DNA of 64,000 bases from Anaerolineales bacterium (GTDB lineage: Bacteria; Chloroflexota; Anaerolineae; Anaerolineales; Villigracilaceae). The stretch's first letter is position 1, and each line of letters starts with the position of its first letter. Positions 44,551 through 53,008 of the stretch are shown here, piece by piece. Below the pieces are notes generated by a model. That model was not told where the DNA came from. It saw only the letters and a list, made by a program, of their open reading frames with translations, and made no database searches. The stretch covers positions 558,001 through 622,000 of the forward strand of contig JAUQXA010000024.1 in assembly GCA_030834895.1 (NCBI GenBank), in the 5' to 3' direction. The position numbers and the translations under genes are program-made.

Positions 44551-45654
44551 TTATATGATAAACCTGCCATCCTTATAAAACAGCTCACCATCCGCATGCA
44601 TCTCAGTCTCCTTTGCGGCGTCAGTGATGAGGTCCCAGTGGATGCTTGACTCGTTCCCTCCACCCGCCTCCCCAAAGCCACTGCCCAACGCGAGATGAAA
44701 TGTCCCGCCAATTTTTTCATCATAGAGAATATTCCTTGTAAAACGGGTAATACCATAATTGGTGCCGATGCCCAGTTCTCCCACAAAACGCGAGCCTTCA
44801 TCCGTGTCGAGCATATTGAGCAGGAACTGCTCATTCTTTTCAGCGGTGGCCTTCACCACCTTTCCATGCTCGAACTCCAGCCGCACGCCTTCCACCGCCG
44901 TCCCCTGATAGATGGCTGGATAACTGAAATAAGCCCAGCCATTCACCGACTCCTCCACAGGGCTGGTGAAAATTTCACCGCTGGGCATGTTCTGGTCGCC
45001 GTCAGAATTGATAAACTTGCGCCCGGCAATCGAAAGCATAATGTCGGCGTTAGCACCGCGAATCGAAATCGTACGCTTTCCCGACAGCCACGATATCAAA
45101 CGCCCCTGATTGTTATGGATGTTTGTCCAAAATTCCACCGGATCCACCTGGTCGGCAAAGGTGGCTTGATAGACGAAATTCTCATAATCAGTAAGGCTCA
45201 TTTCAGCTTCCTGCGCCAGCGCCTGACAGGGGTAGTTGGTCACCACCCAACGCAACTCCCCTGAAGCGGAACGTTTCATGTATGTTTCCATCCATTTTCC
45301 GTAAGCCAGGTTGCGCGTCTGCTGACGTGACGGATGGACATTGCTCATGGCACGCGTATTCTCCGGCGCTTCGATGATGATCCAGACGTTCGCGTTTTTG
45401 ATCATGTGCATGTCAAGTGGCGGGGTCCACTGCAGTTGGGGCTCGCTAGCCTGCGCCATGAAGACCTCATTCAAGTCAGCGGATTCCAAAGTCACACTTG
45501 GATTTCCGCCCGCCCTCAAAATATATGCCACCACCTCTTTCACCAGCGGAATCGCCTGCCAGTTGGCATTGACGTGCACCCAATCCCCCGCCTTCACCTT
45601 GGTGGAATAATTCACCAGCACATTGGCCAGCCTGTTCAATCGAATATCGGACAT
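44551..45654 (-). CDS. M29 family aminopeptidase (aminopeptidase T-like)
   Basis: 367 residues, usual length for family M29, which removes N-terminal residues using a pair of divalent metal ions. Metal-binding residues are expected in VRLEFEHGKVV, RFVGELGIGTN and GTFHLALGSGFGEAGGGN followed by SSIHWDLI. The start MSDIRLN is chosen because AGGAGC lies upstream; the open frame extends 16 codons further. Single gene between a receiver gene and a divergent PspC gene. Confidence 0.88.
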   Translation of the reverse strand: MSDIRLNRLANVLVNYSTKVKAGDWVHVNANWQAIPLVKEVVAYILRAGGNPSVTLESADLNEVFMAQASEPQLQWTPPLDMHMIKNANVWIIIEAPENTRAMSNVHPSRQQTRNLAYGKWMETYMKRSASGELRWVVTNYPCQALAQEAEMSLTDYENFVYQATFADQVDPVEFWTNIHNNQGRLISWLSGKRTISIRGANADIMLSIAGRKFINSDGDQNMPSGEIFTSPVEESVNGWAYFSYPAIYQGTAVEGVRLEFEHGKVVKATAEKNEQFLLNMLDTDEGSRFVGELGIGTNYGITRFTRNILYDEKIGGTFHLALGSGFGEAGGGNESSIHWDLITDAAKETEMHADGELFYKDGRFII

Positions 45655-45844
45655 GTTTGCTCCTGTTGAAACGGACTTCATTGATGTTGCGGAACACAGC
45701 AATTATAGCCATTCTCCAAACTCCTTGCAAAGCCGGTACGGTTGAAAACAGTCTACAAGACACCGCCGAAACACATACGATGTCGCATCCATTTTCATTA
45801 ACCTGCGTATATTGAGGTGAAATCAATCGAATTTGGAGGCTCAA

Positions 45845-46039
45845 ATGACAAATCAACGACAGGCATTACGACGCTCGAAAAGCAACCGCATAGTGGCGGG
45901 TGTCTGCGGCGGATTGGCTGAATTCTTCGGCGTAAGCACATTCTGGTTCCGCCTTGCTTTTCTGATCGCGCTGATTCCCGGCGGCGTACCAGGCATCCTT
46001 GTCTATCTGATCATGATGGTCATCATGCCCAGCGAATAA
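45845..46039 (+). CDS. PspC domain small membrane protein
   Basis: 64 residues: a basic N-terminus, then the PspC pattern RIVAGVCGGLAEFFGVSTFWFRLAF and a hydrophobic hairpin ending IMMVIMPSE. PspC proteins sense or respond to membrane stress. GGAGGC lies before the ATG; a TTG four codons earlier is less likely. Confidence 0.88.
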   Translation: MTNQRQALRRSKSNRIVAGVCGGLAEFFGVSTFWFRLAFLIALIPGGVPGILVYLIMMVIMPSE

Positions 46040-46063
46040 ACGTGACAATTGCCGTGGAATCAA

Positions 46064-46097
46064 AATTGCCGAGAACAATTTGTCCTCGGCAATTAAT
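46064..46097. terminator. Bidirectional terminator
   Basis: AATTGCCGAG pairs exactly with CTCGGCAATT across 11 nt, flanked by A-rich and T-rich sequence, between the convergent PspC and LysM genes. Confidence 0.7.
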
Positions 46098-46110
46098 TTA
46101 TACCACCGAC

Positions 46111-46695
46111 CTACCAGACACGGAGAACCTGTCCGGGGTAGATCAGGTTCGGGTCATAGATTGTCGGGTTGAGGAGCTGCAGGCTATAGACAGTAGTCCC
46201 ATAACTATTGGCAATGATCCGAAGCGTGTCTCCACGCTGGACAGTGTAATAGACAGGAGCGGCAGCAGGCAAAGAGATAACCTGTCCGGAATAAATCAGG
46301 CTGGCGTTGTAAATCTGCGGGTTGACAGCCAGAATATCGCTCACACTAACGCCGTATCGTCTGGCAATTTTGGAAAGAGTATCCCCGCGCTGTACTATAT
46401 ATGTCCCAGCAGATGAATAATATGAAGGCTCAGGGTAATATACGGACTCGGAGTACCCCGACGGGATATACAAAACCTGCCCGGCGTAAACCCACCAACC
46501 CATGCCGGGATTTGCGGCACGGATGGCCTGCATGGTTGTGCCACAGAGAGCGGCAATCCCACTTAGCGTATCGCCCCATTGGACGGTGATGTAACTGGCG
46601 CAGCCCGACCAAGCCATCGAGCTGCCCGTCGAGGCAAAAGATGCCACCAAAACAGCGGCAATTATGATTAGTTGAACGATTCTTTTACCAGTCAT
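46111..46695 (-). CDS. Secreted triple-LysM protein
   Basis: 194 residues. A signal peptide (KRIVQLIIIAAVLVASFASTGSSMA) precedes three LysM modules starting at YITVQWGDTLSGIA, YIVQRGDTLSKIA and YTVQRGDTLRIIA. LysM domains bind peptidoglycan or chitin-like glycans; no catalytic domain follows. The start MTGKR is chosen because AAGGAG lies upstream, and the longer open frame lacks any signal sequence. Confidence 0.88.
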   Translation of the reverse strand: MTGKRIVQLIIIAAVLVASFASTGSSMAWSGCASYITVQWGDTLSGIAALCGTTMQAIRAANPGMGWWVYAGQVLYIPSGYSESVYYPEPSYYSSAGTYIVQRGDTLSKIARRYGVSVSDILAVNPQIYNASLIYSGQVISLPAAAPVYYTVQRGDTLRIIANSYGTTVYSLQLLNPTIYDPNLIYPGQVLRVW

Positions 46696-46843
46696 GAGGT
46701 TTTCTCCTTCCCAAGGAACCAGACACAACAAGAAAGCGTCAATAAAACTATACGACAATCCACCTGTGAATACAATCAGAAATGTGATTTTGCAATTCAC
46801 TGGCAACGATTTCGATATTTCAAAATTTATCATCCAAGCGCAA

Positions 46844-46872
46844 TTATCACTGCGCTTACCCACGGTTATACT
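46844..46872 (+). promoter_or_regulatory. Promoter of the cNMP-histidine kinase, leaderless type
   Basis: TTATCA, 17-bp spacer, TATACT at 46867-46872. The ATG follows the -10 box by 8 nt, so transcription would begin at or next to the start codon. Confidence 0.45.
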
Positions 46873-46880
46873 GGACTTCA

Positions 46881-48113
46881 ATGATCGAGACACAAACACA
46901 ACCCTTCGACAAGATCTCCCTCCTGCGCATCGCATTCCAGGGGCTGGCAGAGAATGAACTACAGGAAATGGCAAATGTCACCCGACTCAGCACATATCCC
47001 CCCGGCCATGTTCTGTGTCATGAAGGTGCTTATGAGGAAGTCTTCTACATTATTGCGGCCGGCAACGCCGCCATAACCAAGCACATCAGCGAGCAGGATG
47101 GCGAGAGCCTTTTACGGATCGCGGGCAGAGGCGATCTGGTGGGCGAAATGGCGCTGATCCAAAATGCGCCGCGTTCGGCGACTGTCCGCACCACCACGGA
47201 ATGCACTGTGCTGGAAATGGATAAGAAGGATTTCGAGATTCTGCTCAGCCGAAGCCCCAGCATGGCCATCAATATAATCCGTATCACGCTGGACCGCATC
47301 CGCGAGAACGACCAGATGGCAATCCAGGTGATGCAAAACGCCAACAAAGTATTGCACCATCTGGACCGCAATAAATTGGAATTCATTCAGGTCGCCGCGC
47401 ACGAACTCCGTACCCCGCTGACCGTGATCAAAGGTTACGTCAACGTTCTACGTTCCTTCCCCATTATAAAAACGAATCCCGCGCTGGGCGAAGTAATGGA
47501 AGGAATCATGAAGGGTGCCGACCGGATGCACGAAGTGGTGAACACAATGCTGGATGTGACCCGCATCGACAGCGAAACGCTTAAAATCAGTTCTGTCCCG
47601 ATGCCATTGAAACGTATCTTCCACGAGCTTTCAAGTGATTTTGCAAAAGCCGTTGCGGAACGCAACATTGAGTTCGTAATCGAGCAGGACCCGGACACTC
47701 CCACCATCAATGCCGATCCGACCCTGATTCAAAAAGCGATATATCACCTGATCGTCAACGCCATCAAGTACACGCCTGACGGCGGCAGGATTTATCTACG
47801 TTCGCGGCCAATCATGATGGAAAACAACATATCAGGCGTCGAACTTAGTATCACAGACACGGGCATCGGGCTGGACACAGAACATCAAGAGCTGGTATTC
47901 GAAAAGTTCTATCAAGTGGGCGACGTTGCCATCCACTCATCTGGCAAAACATCCTACAAAGGTGGCGGACCGGGACTGGGTCTGGCTATCGTTCGCGGGG
48001 TGGCGCGAGCGCATGGCGGCAAGGCATGGGTGGAAAGTGCGGGACACGATGAAACGAATTTCCCCGGTAGCACGTTTTATTTGCAACTGCCGGTGGAGCC
48101 TTCTAAAGCTTAA
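46881..48113 (+). CDS. Sensor histidine kinase with cyclic-nucleotide-binding domain
   Basis: 410 residues. A cNMP-binding/CRP-like beta barrel lies at about 13-130 (GRGDLVGEMALIQNAPRSATVR is the phosphate-binding cassette), followed by a helical linker, HisKA with His174 in AAHELRTPL, and a HATPase_c domain with NAIKYT (N box), DTGIGL and GGPGLGLAI. There are no membrane helices, so it is a soluble sensor. It likely tunes autophosphorylation by binding cAMP, cGMP or another small ligand. No response regulator follows; the stop overlaps the convergent PBP gene by four bases. Confidence 0.9.
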   Translation: MIETQTQPFDKISLLRIAFQGLAENELQEMANVTRLSTYPPGHVLCHEGAYEEVFYIIAAGNAAITKHISEQDGESLLRIAGRGDLVGEMALIQNAPRSATVRTTTECTVLEMDKKDFEILLSRSPSMAINIIRITLDRIRENDQMAIQVMQNANKVLHHLDRNKLEFIQVAAHELRTPLTVIKGYVNVLRSFPIIKTNPALGEVMEGIMKGADRMHEVVNTMLDVTRIDSETLKISSVPMPLKRIFHELSSDFAKAVAERNIEFVIEQDPDTPTINADPTLIQKAIYHLIVNAIKYTPDGGRIYLRSRPIMMENNISGVELSITDTGIGLDTEHQELVFEKFYQVGDVAIHSSGKTSYKGGGPGLGLAIVRGVARAHGGKAWVESAGHDETNFPGSTFYLQLPVEPSKA

Positions 48114-50500
48114 TCCACCACTGTGACCGTGACCACGTTGCTCTTCACAGTCTCGCCATTCGTCGTCACACCCTCCGCCCAAAATTGATGCGTGCCGAGA
48201 GATAATGTCCACCAGGTTTGGCACGAAGCGGGCGGGGCAGAGAAAGTCTCCAGCGCGGAGCCGTCTACGAAGAAGGTGACTTGCGTGAAGTCAGTCCCTG
48301 TCAGCGTGGACAGGGCTAGTTGTTGGGCACTCAGGTCGAGGTCGGGGGTGATTTTGTAGGTGGCGTTGTCAGTGGGCGATGTCAAAGTTAATCCGCCAGC
48401 AGCATTCGAGTCGTCTAGTATAGGCAAGCCTTGTGACTTCGCCCAATCCCGCGCTTCGATGGGCAAGTCCAGAACAATCTCACCAGTGGGAGAAAATTGA
48501 TAGAAGGTATCGGGCGTGGTGGGCTGTGTGCCTGATATGAACCATTCGGTTTTGGTGTGCTGACAGGCTGGCGTGGGAACCAGCCCTGAAAGGTCACAGA
48601 CTTCAAATTGGATCAAGCCGTCAGGCTGGGTGAAAGGCTTGTCGGGACGTCCCTGCAAAATGGAGCGCATGGTTTCCGCCCAAATGGGAGCCGCGCCCGT
48701 CAGCCCCGTGACGTTGTGCATGGCTTGATAATTGCTGTTGCCGACCCACACGCCAACCAGCAAGTCGGGCGTATAACCGACCGTCCAGTTGTCGTGGAAG
48801 TTGGTGGTGGTTCCCGTTTTGACGGCGGCGGTGCGGTCGATTTTCAACACGCTATTGAGACCAAACCCCGTTTGCCTGGATTGGTCGTCGCTAAGAATGT
48901 CGGAGATGAGCCACGCCACACGCGGGTCGATGATTTGTTGGGCGGGCTTCGTCTCAGGTTCGTACAAAAGATTTCCGTCGGCATCGCGGATTTCGAGAAT
49001 GGACAAAGTCCCCGTGTATTTGCCGTCGTTCGCCAAAGCCGCATACGCGCGCGAAAGTTCGAGCAGGCTCATTTGTCCGCCGCCCAATGCCAGCGACAAA
49101 TCGTAGTTTCGCGGAGTGTCCAGCGAATGGACGCCAAGCCGATTGGCAAGCGCGATTACTTTTTCAATTCCCACAGTTTGCAGGGTCAGGACTGCGGGCA
49201 CATTCAACGAAGAAGCCAGCGACTCGCGCACCGAGACAAAACCATGCGACCTGCCATCGTAATTGACCGGCTTGTAGGGTTGACCGTCTTTCGTGGTGAA
49301 CGTATGCGCAACATCCATCAGCGTGGATGCGGCAGTCATCGGCTGTAATTGGTTCGGGTCGAGCACGGCGGCATAGATGATAGGCTTGAACGCCGAACCC
49401 GACTGTCTCCGCGCAGTCGCCATGTTCAACGCGCCGTAAATGGATGCGTCAAAATAGTCCGCGCTGCCAACCAGCACGAGAATTTCGCCCGTCTGCGGGT
49501 GGATGACAACCAGCGCGGCATTGTTCACGTTGCGGTTGAGTTCGCCGGGCTGGGGCTTGAACGCCGCGATGCGCCTTTGGATGATCTCCTCGGTAAGTTG
49601 CTGCATGTTCAAATCCAGCGTGGTGCGGATGACCAAACTCCCCGACGGATTCAACCCTCCTGAAGAAAAGAGTTCATCGAGTTGATCCTTGACCATCCAG
49701 ATAAAATGTGGCGCTTCGATGGGATACGGCGCAGGATTGTAGCCGAGCGGGGCATTCTCCGCATCCACGCGTTGGGCTGGGGTGATGAACCCGTTATTTT
49801 CCATCAGCCCAAGCACCACCTTCTGGCGCTCCAGCGCGAGGTCGGGATTGGTGAACGGGTTGTAAATGCCTGGCGTCTGCGGCAGACCCGCCAGCAGGGC
49901 GCATTCGGGCAGCAGCAGGTCGGAAGCGGGCTTGCCAAAATAAGTCTGCGACGCGGCTTCGATGCCGTACGCCATGCCGCCGTAATAAATCTGATTCAGA
50001 TACAGCGCGAGGATTTCATCCTTCGAGTAGGCGCGAGTCAACTGCCACGCCAGAACCGCTTCGCGTAATTTGCGGCGGATGGTACGCTCGGATTTTTCAT
50101 CCGCGAGAAGCAAAGTCCGCGCGACTTGCTGGGTGATGGTGCTGCCGCCCGAAAGCGTCTCCCCGCCCCGCAAGTTGATCCACACCGCGCGGATGATTCC
50201 AACGATGTCCACACCTGGGTTCTGGTAAAAGGTTTTATCCTCCACCGCAACCGTGGCATCCTTCATACACTGTGGAAGGTTTTCCGCCGAAAGCGTGGCA
50301 TTGCGTCCGCCTTCGGTGGGGAGAATCTCGTAGAGCAATCGTCCGCTGCGGTCGGTGATTTTGACGCTGGGCTGGTTCAGTCCCTGCGGGATGTCGTCAA
50401 TCGAGGGAAGGTCATAGAAGAGGTAGACGAGGAAGGCAGTAAAAAGCAAAAAAGTAAGAAGGAAAAGGCGGAACAGTTTGGATTTCAGCAAGGTGCGCAT
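48110..50500 (-). CDS. pbpC: Bifunctional penicillin-binding protein, PBP1C-like
   Basis: 796 residues. N-terminal membrane helix (about 9-29); GT51 glycosyltransferase with catalytic Glu87 in VAVEDKTFY and GGSTITQQVAR; transpeptidase with SxxK at 369-372, SLN in SSLNVP and the KTG box in AVKTGTT; then a C-terminal BiPBP_C-like beta domain (SPTDNATYKI, TLTGTDFTQVTFFVDG, GTHQFWAEG). It polymerises and cross-links peptidoglycan. The C-terminal domain is the PBP1C mark and fits the macroglobulin gene 4.4 kb away. Confidence 0.9.
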   Translation of the reverse strand: MRTLLKSKLFRLFLLTFLLFTAFLVYLFYDLPSIDDIPQGLNQPSVKITDRSGRLLYEILPTEGGRNATLSAENLPQCMKDATVAVEDKTFYQNPGVDIVGIIRAVWINLRGGETLSGGSTITQQVARTLLLADEKSERTIRRKLREAVLAWQLTRAYSKDEILALYLNQIYYGGMAYGIEAASQTYFGKPASDLLLPECALLAGLPQTPGIYNPFTNPDLALERQKVVLGLMENNGFITPAQRVDAENAPLGYNPAPYPIEAPHFIWMVKDQLDELFSSGGLNPSGSLVIRTTLDLNMQQLTEEIIQRRIAAFKPQPGELNRNVNNAALVVIHPQTGEILVLVGSADYFDASIYGALNMATARRQSGSAFKPIIYAAVLDPNQLQPMTAASTLMDVAHTFTTKDGQPYKPVNYDGRSHGFVSVRESLASSLNVPAVLTLQTVGIEKVIALANRLGVHSLDTPRNYDLSLALGGGQMSLLELSRAYAALANDGKYTGTLSILEIRDADGNLLYEPETKPAQQIIDPRVAWLISDILSDDQSRQTGFGLNSVLKIDRTAAVKTGTTTNFHDNWTVGYTPDLLVGVWVGNSNYQAMHNVTGLTGAAPIWAETMRSILQGRPDKPFTQPDGLIQFEVCDLSGLVPTPACQHTKTEWFISGTQPTTPDTFYQFSPTGEIVLDLPIEARDWAKSQGLPILDDSNAAGGLTLTSPTDNATYKITPDLDLSAQQLALSTLTGTDFTQVTFFVDGSALETFSAPPASCQTWWTLSLGTHQFWAEGVTTNGETVKSNVVTVTVVD

Positions 50501-50529
50501 GGGATGATTATAAATATTTTTAGGGGATT

Positions 50530-50558
50530 TTGCTTAATCCACTATCATCGAATACAAT
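50530..50558 (+). promoter_or_regulatory. Promoter of the hyp operon, leaderless type
   Basis: TTGCTT, 17-bp spacer, TACAAT at 50553-50558. The hypA ATG lies 8 nt after the -10 box, and no Shine-Dalgarno is present. It is divergent from pbpC. Confidence 0.45.
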
Positions 50559-50566
50559 ACGATCCT

Positions 50567-50908
50567 ATGCACGAACTAGCCGTCACCGAATCCCTCCTAA
50601 AAATTGCCCTCCAGCACGCTGAAAAGGCTAATGCCAAACGCGTCACGGACCTGCACATCGTCATGGGCGAGCTTTCCAGTATGGTGGATGACTCCATTCA
50701 GTTTTATTGGGAGATCATCGCCAAGGACACCATCGCGGAAAAAGCCACCCTGCACTTTCGCCGCATCCCCGCCGAATTGCAATGTATGACCTGCTTCGAG
50801 AAATATCATCCCACCGACAAGGAACTGGTCTGCCCGAAGTGCCATGGAGTTGGTGCGAAGGTCATCGCAGGCGAGGAATTCAGGTTGGAGTCGATTGACG
50901 TGGAATAA
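50567..50908 (+). CDS. hypA: Hydrogenase nickel insertion protein HypA
   Basis: 113 residues, full length. The N-terminal MHE binds nickel through His2, and the zinc site is built from CMTCFEKYH and CPKC. HypA delivers nickel with HypB to the large subunit of [NiFe] hydrogenases. First gene of the hyp operon. The start was moved to the MHELAVTES methionine because nickel binding requires it; the open frame is longer. Confidence 0.93.
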   Translation: MHELAVTESLLKIALQHAEKANAKRVTDLHIVMGELSSMVDDSIQFYWEIIAKDTIAEKATLHFRRIPAELQCMTCFEKYHPTDKELVCPKCHGVGAKVIAGEEFRLESIDVE

Positions 50909-50911
50909 TGT

Positions 50912-50989
50912 TGTCATTGCGAGGAGTGACAGCGACGAAGCAATCCCCATAACACTAAGATTGCTTCGCCCTTCGGGCTCGCAATGACA
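50912..50989. repeat. TGTCATTGCGAG palindromic element, copy 4
   Basis: TGTCATTGCGAG at the left, CTCGCAATGACA at the right, GAAGCAATCCC and GATTGCTTCG inside. It lies between hypA and hypB with no break in gene order. Confidence 0.85.
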
Positions 50990-51001
50990 GAAGGAACAAA
51001 A

Positions 51002-51661
51002 ATGCCTCAAAACATCCCGATTGTAGAAAACATCCTCAACGCCAACGATAAATTGGCACAGACCAACCGCGCCCGCATCGATGCGGCGGGAGTTTTTTCC
51101 ATCAACATCCTTGCCTCACCTGGCGCAGGCAAGACCTCGCTCATCGAACAGACTCTGCCTCTGCTCAAAGGCAAATTGCGTGTGGCAGCCATTGACGGGG
51201 ACATCGCCACCTCCATCGACGCCGACCGCGCCGCCGCTGCTGGCGCTGGAGCCGCCATCCAAATCAACACGGGCGGAGATTGTCACCTCGATGCAGTCAT
51301 GCTACAAGGCGCGCTTGAACAACTCGACCTGACTCAATTCGACCTGCTGATTGTCGAAAACGTCGGCAACCTGGTCTGCCCCGCCAATTTCAAGCTCGGC
51401 ACGCACAAAACCGTCCTCGTGGCATCTGTCCCCGAAGGCGATGACAAGCCCTACAAATATCCTGGCACCTATCGCGGCGTGGACGCGCTGGTCATCAACA
51501 AAATTGACCTCCTTCCCTATGTCAACTTCCGCATGGATTATTTCCAGCAGGGCGTGCAAGTCCTCAACCCCGGCGTCACCACCTTCCCGCTTTCCTGTCG
51601 CACAGGTGAAGGATTGGATGCGTGGGTGGAGTGGCTGATTCAAAATGCTAAAAAGGCATGA
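51002..51661 (+). CDS. hypB: Hydrogenase nickel incorporation GTPase HypB
   Basis: 219 residues of the SIMIBI GTPase class. P-loop LASPGAGKTSLIE (about 38-50), metal-switch region GDIATSIDADRA, Cys-His in GGDCHLDA, and the guanine motif NKID. The N-terminus lacks a histidine-rich nickel store. AAGGAAC lies before the ATG, and the longer frame upstream only reads through the palindromic repeat. The stop codon's last base is the first base of heptamer array G. Confidence 0.93.
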   Translation: MPQNIPIVENILNANDKLAQTNRARIDAAGVFSINILASPGAGKTSLIEQTLPLLKGKLRVAAIDGDIATSIDADRAAAAGAGAAIQINTGGDCHLDAVMLQGALEQLDLTQFDLLIVENVGNLVCPANFKLGTHKTVLVASVPEGDDKPYKYPGTYRGVDALVINKIDLLPYVNFRMDYFQQGVQVLNPGVTTFPLSCRTGEGLDAWVEWLIQNAKKA

Positions 51662-51709
51662 TTGGTAATTGGTAAATAGTAATTACCAATCGCCAATTAC
51701 CAATCTCCC
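51661..51709. repeat. Heptamer array G, palindromic (ATTGGTA / ATTACCA)
   Basis: Exactly seven 7-nt units: ATTGGTA, ATTGGTA, AATAGTA, ATTACCA, ATCGCCA, ATTACCA, ATCTCCC. It covers everything between the hypB stop and the hypF ATG, so hypF has no Shine-Dalgarno site. Same unit type as array F in the vWA operon. Confidence 0.85.
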
Positions 51710-53008
51710 ATGCAAGGCGCGCGCATTCATATCACAGGCATCGTGCAAGGGGTCGGCTTCCGACCCTTTGTTTATAACCTTGCCACGCGTCTCGAACTAA
51801 AAGGCTGGGTGAATAATACCTCGGCGGGTGTGGACATTCACGTCGAGGGGGACGAGGAGGTTGTCCAATCCTTCATCGAGAAATTGTCGAGCGAAAAACC
51901 TGCGCTGGCTGTGATTGACCAAATCACAGTTGGGAACGCTGTGCCCGAAAATTTCACGACCTTCGATATCCAACATTCGACCACCATCGAAGGCGCGTTC
52001 CAGCCCATCTCTCCAGACGTCACCATCTGCCCAGACTGCCTGCGCGAGATGTTAGACCCAAATGACCGCCGCTATCGCTATCCCTTCATCAACTGCACCA
52101 ACTGCGGACCGCGCTTCACCATCATCAAGGACATTCCATATGACCGCCCGAAGACCACCATGGCGGATTTCCCGATGTGTCCTGATTGCGAGCGCGAGTA
52201 CACAGACCCGACGAACAGAAGATTCCACGCCCAGCCTGTGGCGTGCCCTGTGTGTGGACCGAAGGTGTGGATAGAGGCGAGTAATGAGAACCGAGAAATG
52301 AGCAACAAGAAATACTCGTCTCTTGTTACTCGTTACTCATCCCTTAATGCCAACGAAGCCATCACCGAAACCCAGCGCCTTCTTTCCGATGGGAAAATCC
52401 TCGCCATCAAAGGTCTGGGCGGGTTTCACCTCGCATGTGACGCGACAAACGCGCAAGCCGTGACCGAACTCCGCAATCGAAAATTGCGAGTGGACAAACC
52501 CTTCGCGTTGATGATGCCCGATTTAGAAACCATCGAACAGCATTGCTTCGTCAGCGACGCGGAACGGGATTTGCTGCAATCCACGGCAAGACCGATTGTT
52601 TTGTTGAAGAAAAAGCCAGAGTCAAACATCGTCGAGGAAATCGCGCCCAAACAACATTGGCTTGGGGTGATGTTGCCATACACACCACTTCACTATTTGC
52701 TATTTACTAATTGCCAATCTCTGTTCTCTGCTCTTGTCATGACGAGCGGGAATCTTTCCGAAGAACCCATTGCCACGGATAACGATGAAGCCCGCGAGAG
52801 ACTCTCAAAACTTGCGGACGCCTTCCTCATGCACAACCGTGATATTCATATCCGCTGTGACGATTCAGTTGTTCGCGTCTCTGAAAACAATCGTCAATCG
52901 TCAATCGAAAATCAATCTATCCCATCCGTCGCTCCCGTGGCTACTCCCCATTCCCCGTCAAACTTCCCTTTGATGTGCCACAAATCCTTGCAACTGGCAC
53001 GGAGTTGA
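51710..53008 (+). CDS. hypF: HypF carbamoyltransferase, N-terminal part (frameshifted gene)
   Basis: 432 codons before the frame runs out. Acylphosphatase domain (about 1-90, [16 protein letters not shown]), two zinc fingers (CPDCLREML with [17 protein letters not shown] with CPVCGP), and the YrdC-like domain ([27 protein letters not shown]). HypF makes the carbamoyl adenylate that becomes the cyanide ligand of [NiFe] hydrogenases. About 21 extra residues between zinc finger and YrdC domain come from an in-frame heptamer array. After DDSVVRVSE the frame is lost at a second array (52886-52917), and the last ~40 residues are not HypF-like. The rest continues in another frame. Confidence 0.85.
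   Translation: MQGARIHITGIVQGVGFRPFVYNLATRLELKGWVNNTSAGVDIHVEGDEEVVQSFIEKLSSEKPALAVIDQITVGNAVPENFTTFDIQHSTTIEGAFQPISPDVTICPDCLREMLDPNDRRYRYPFINCTNCGPRFTIIKDIPYDRPKTTMADFPMCPDCEREYTDPTNRRFHAQPVACPVCGPKVWIEASNENREMSNKKYSSLVTRYSSLNANEAITETQRLLSDGKILAIKGLGGFHLACDATNAQAVTELRNRKLRVDKPFALMMPDLETIEQHCFVSDAERDLLQSTARPIVLLKKKPESNIVEEIAPKQHWLGVMLPYTPLHYLLFTNCQSLFSALVMTSGNLSEEPIATDNDEARERLSKLADAFLMHNRDIHIRCDDSVVRVSENNRQSSIENQSIPSVAPVATPHSPSNFPLMCHKSLQLARS
52279..52341. repeat. Heptamer array inside hypF, in frame, palindromic
   Basis: Nine 7-nt units: GAGTAAT, GAGAACC, GAGAAAT, GAGCAAC, AAGAAAT, then ACTCGTC, TCTTGTT, ACTCGTT, ACTCATC. Total 63 nt equals 21 codons, so the HypF frame is kept. It lies in the linker before the YrdC domain. 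Confidence 0.8.
52886..52917. repeat. Heptamer array inside hypF, frame-breaking
   Basis: AACAATC, GTCAATC, GTCAATC, GAAAATC plus AATC: 32 nt with 7-nt period. Its length is 3n+2, so it shifts the downstream reading frame. Confidence 0.75.

Noticed and set aside
52691..52739. A third heptamer array in hypF (CACTATT, TGCTATT, TACTAAT, TGCCAAT...)
   Set aside because: The 7-nt phase is visible, but part encodes the conserved LHYLLF segment and the protein is only about three residues longer than HypF relatives here, so an insertion of whole units is not supported.
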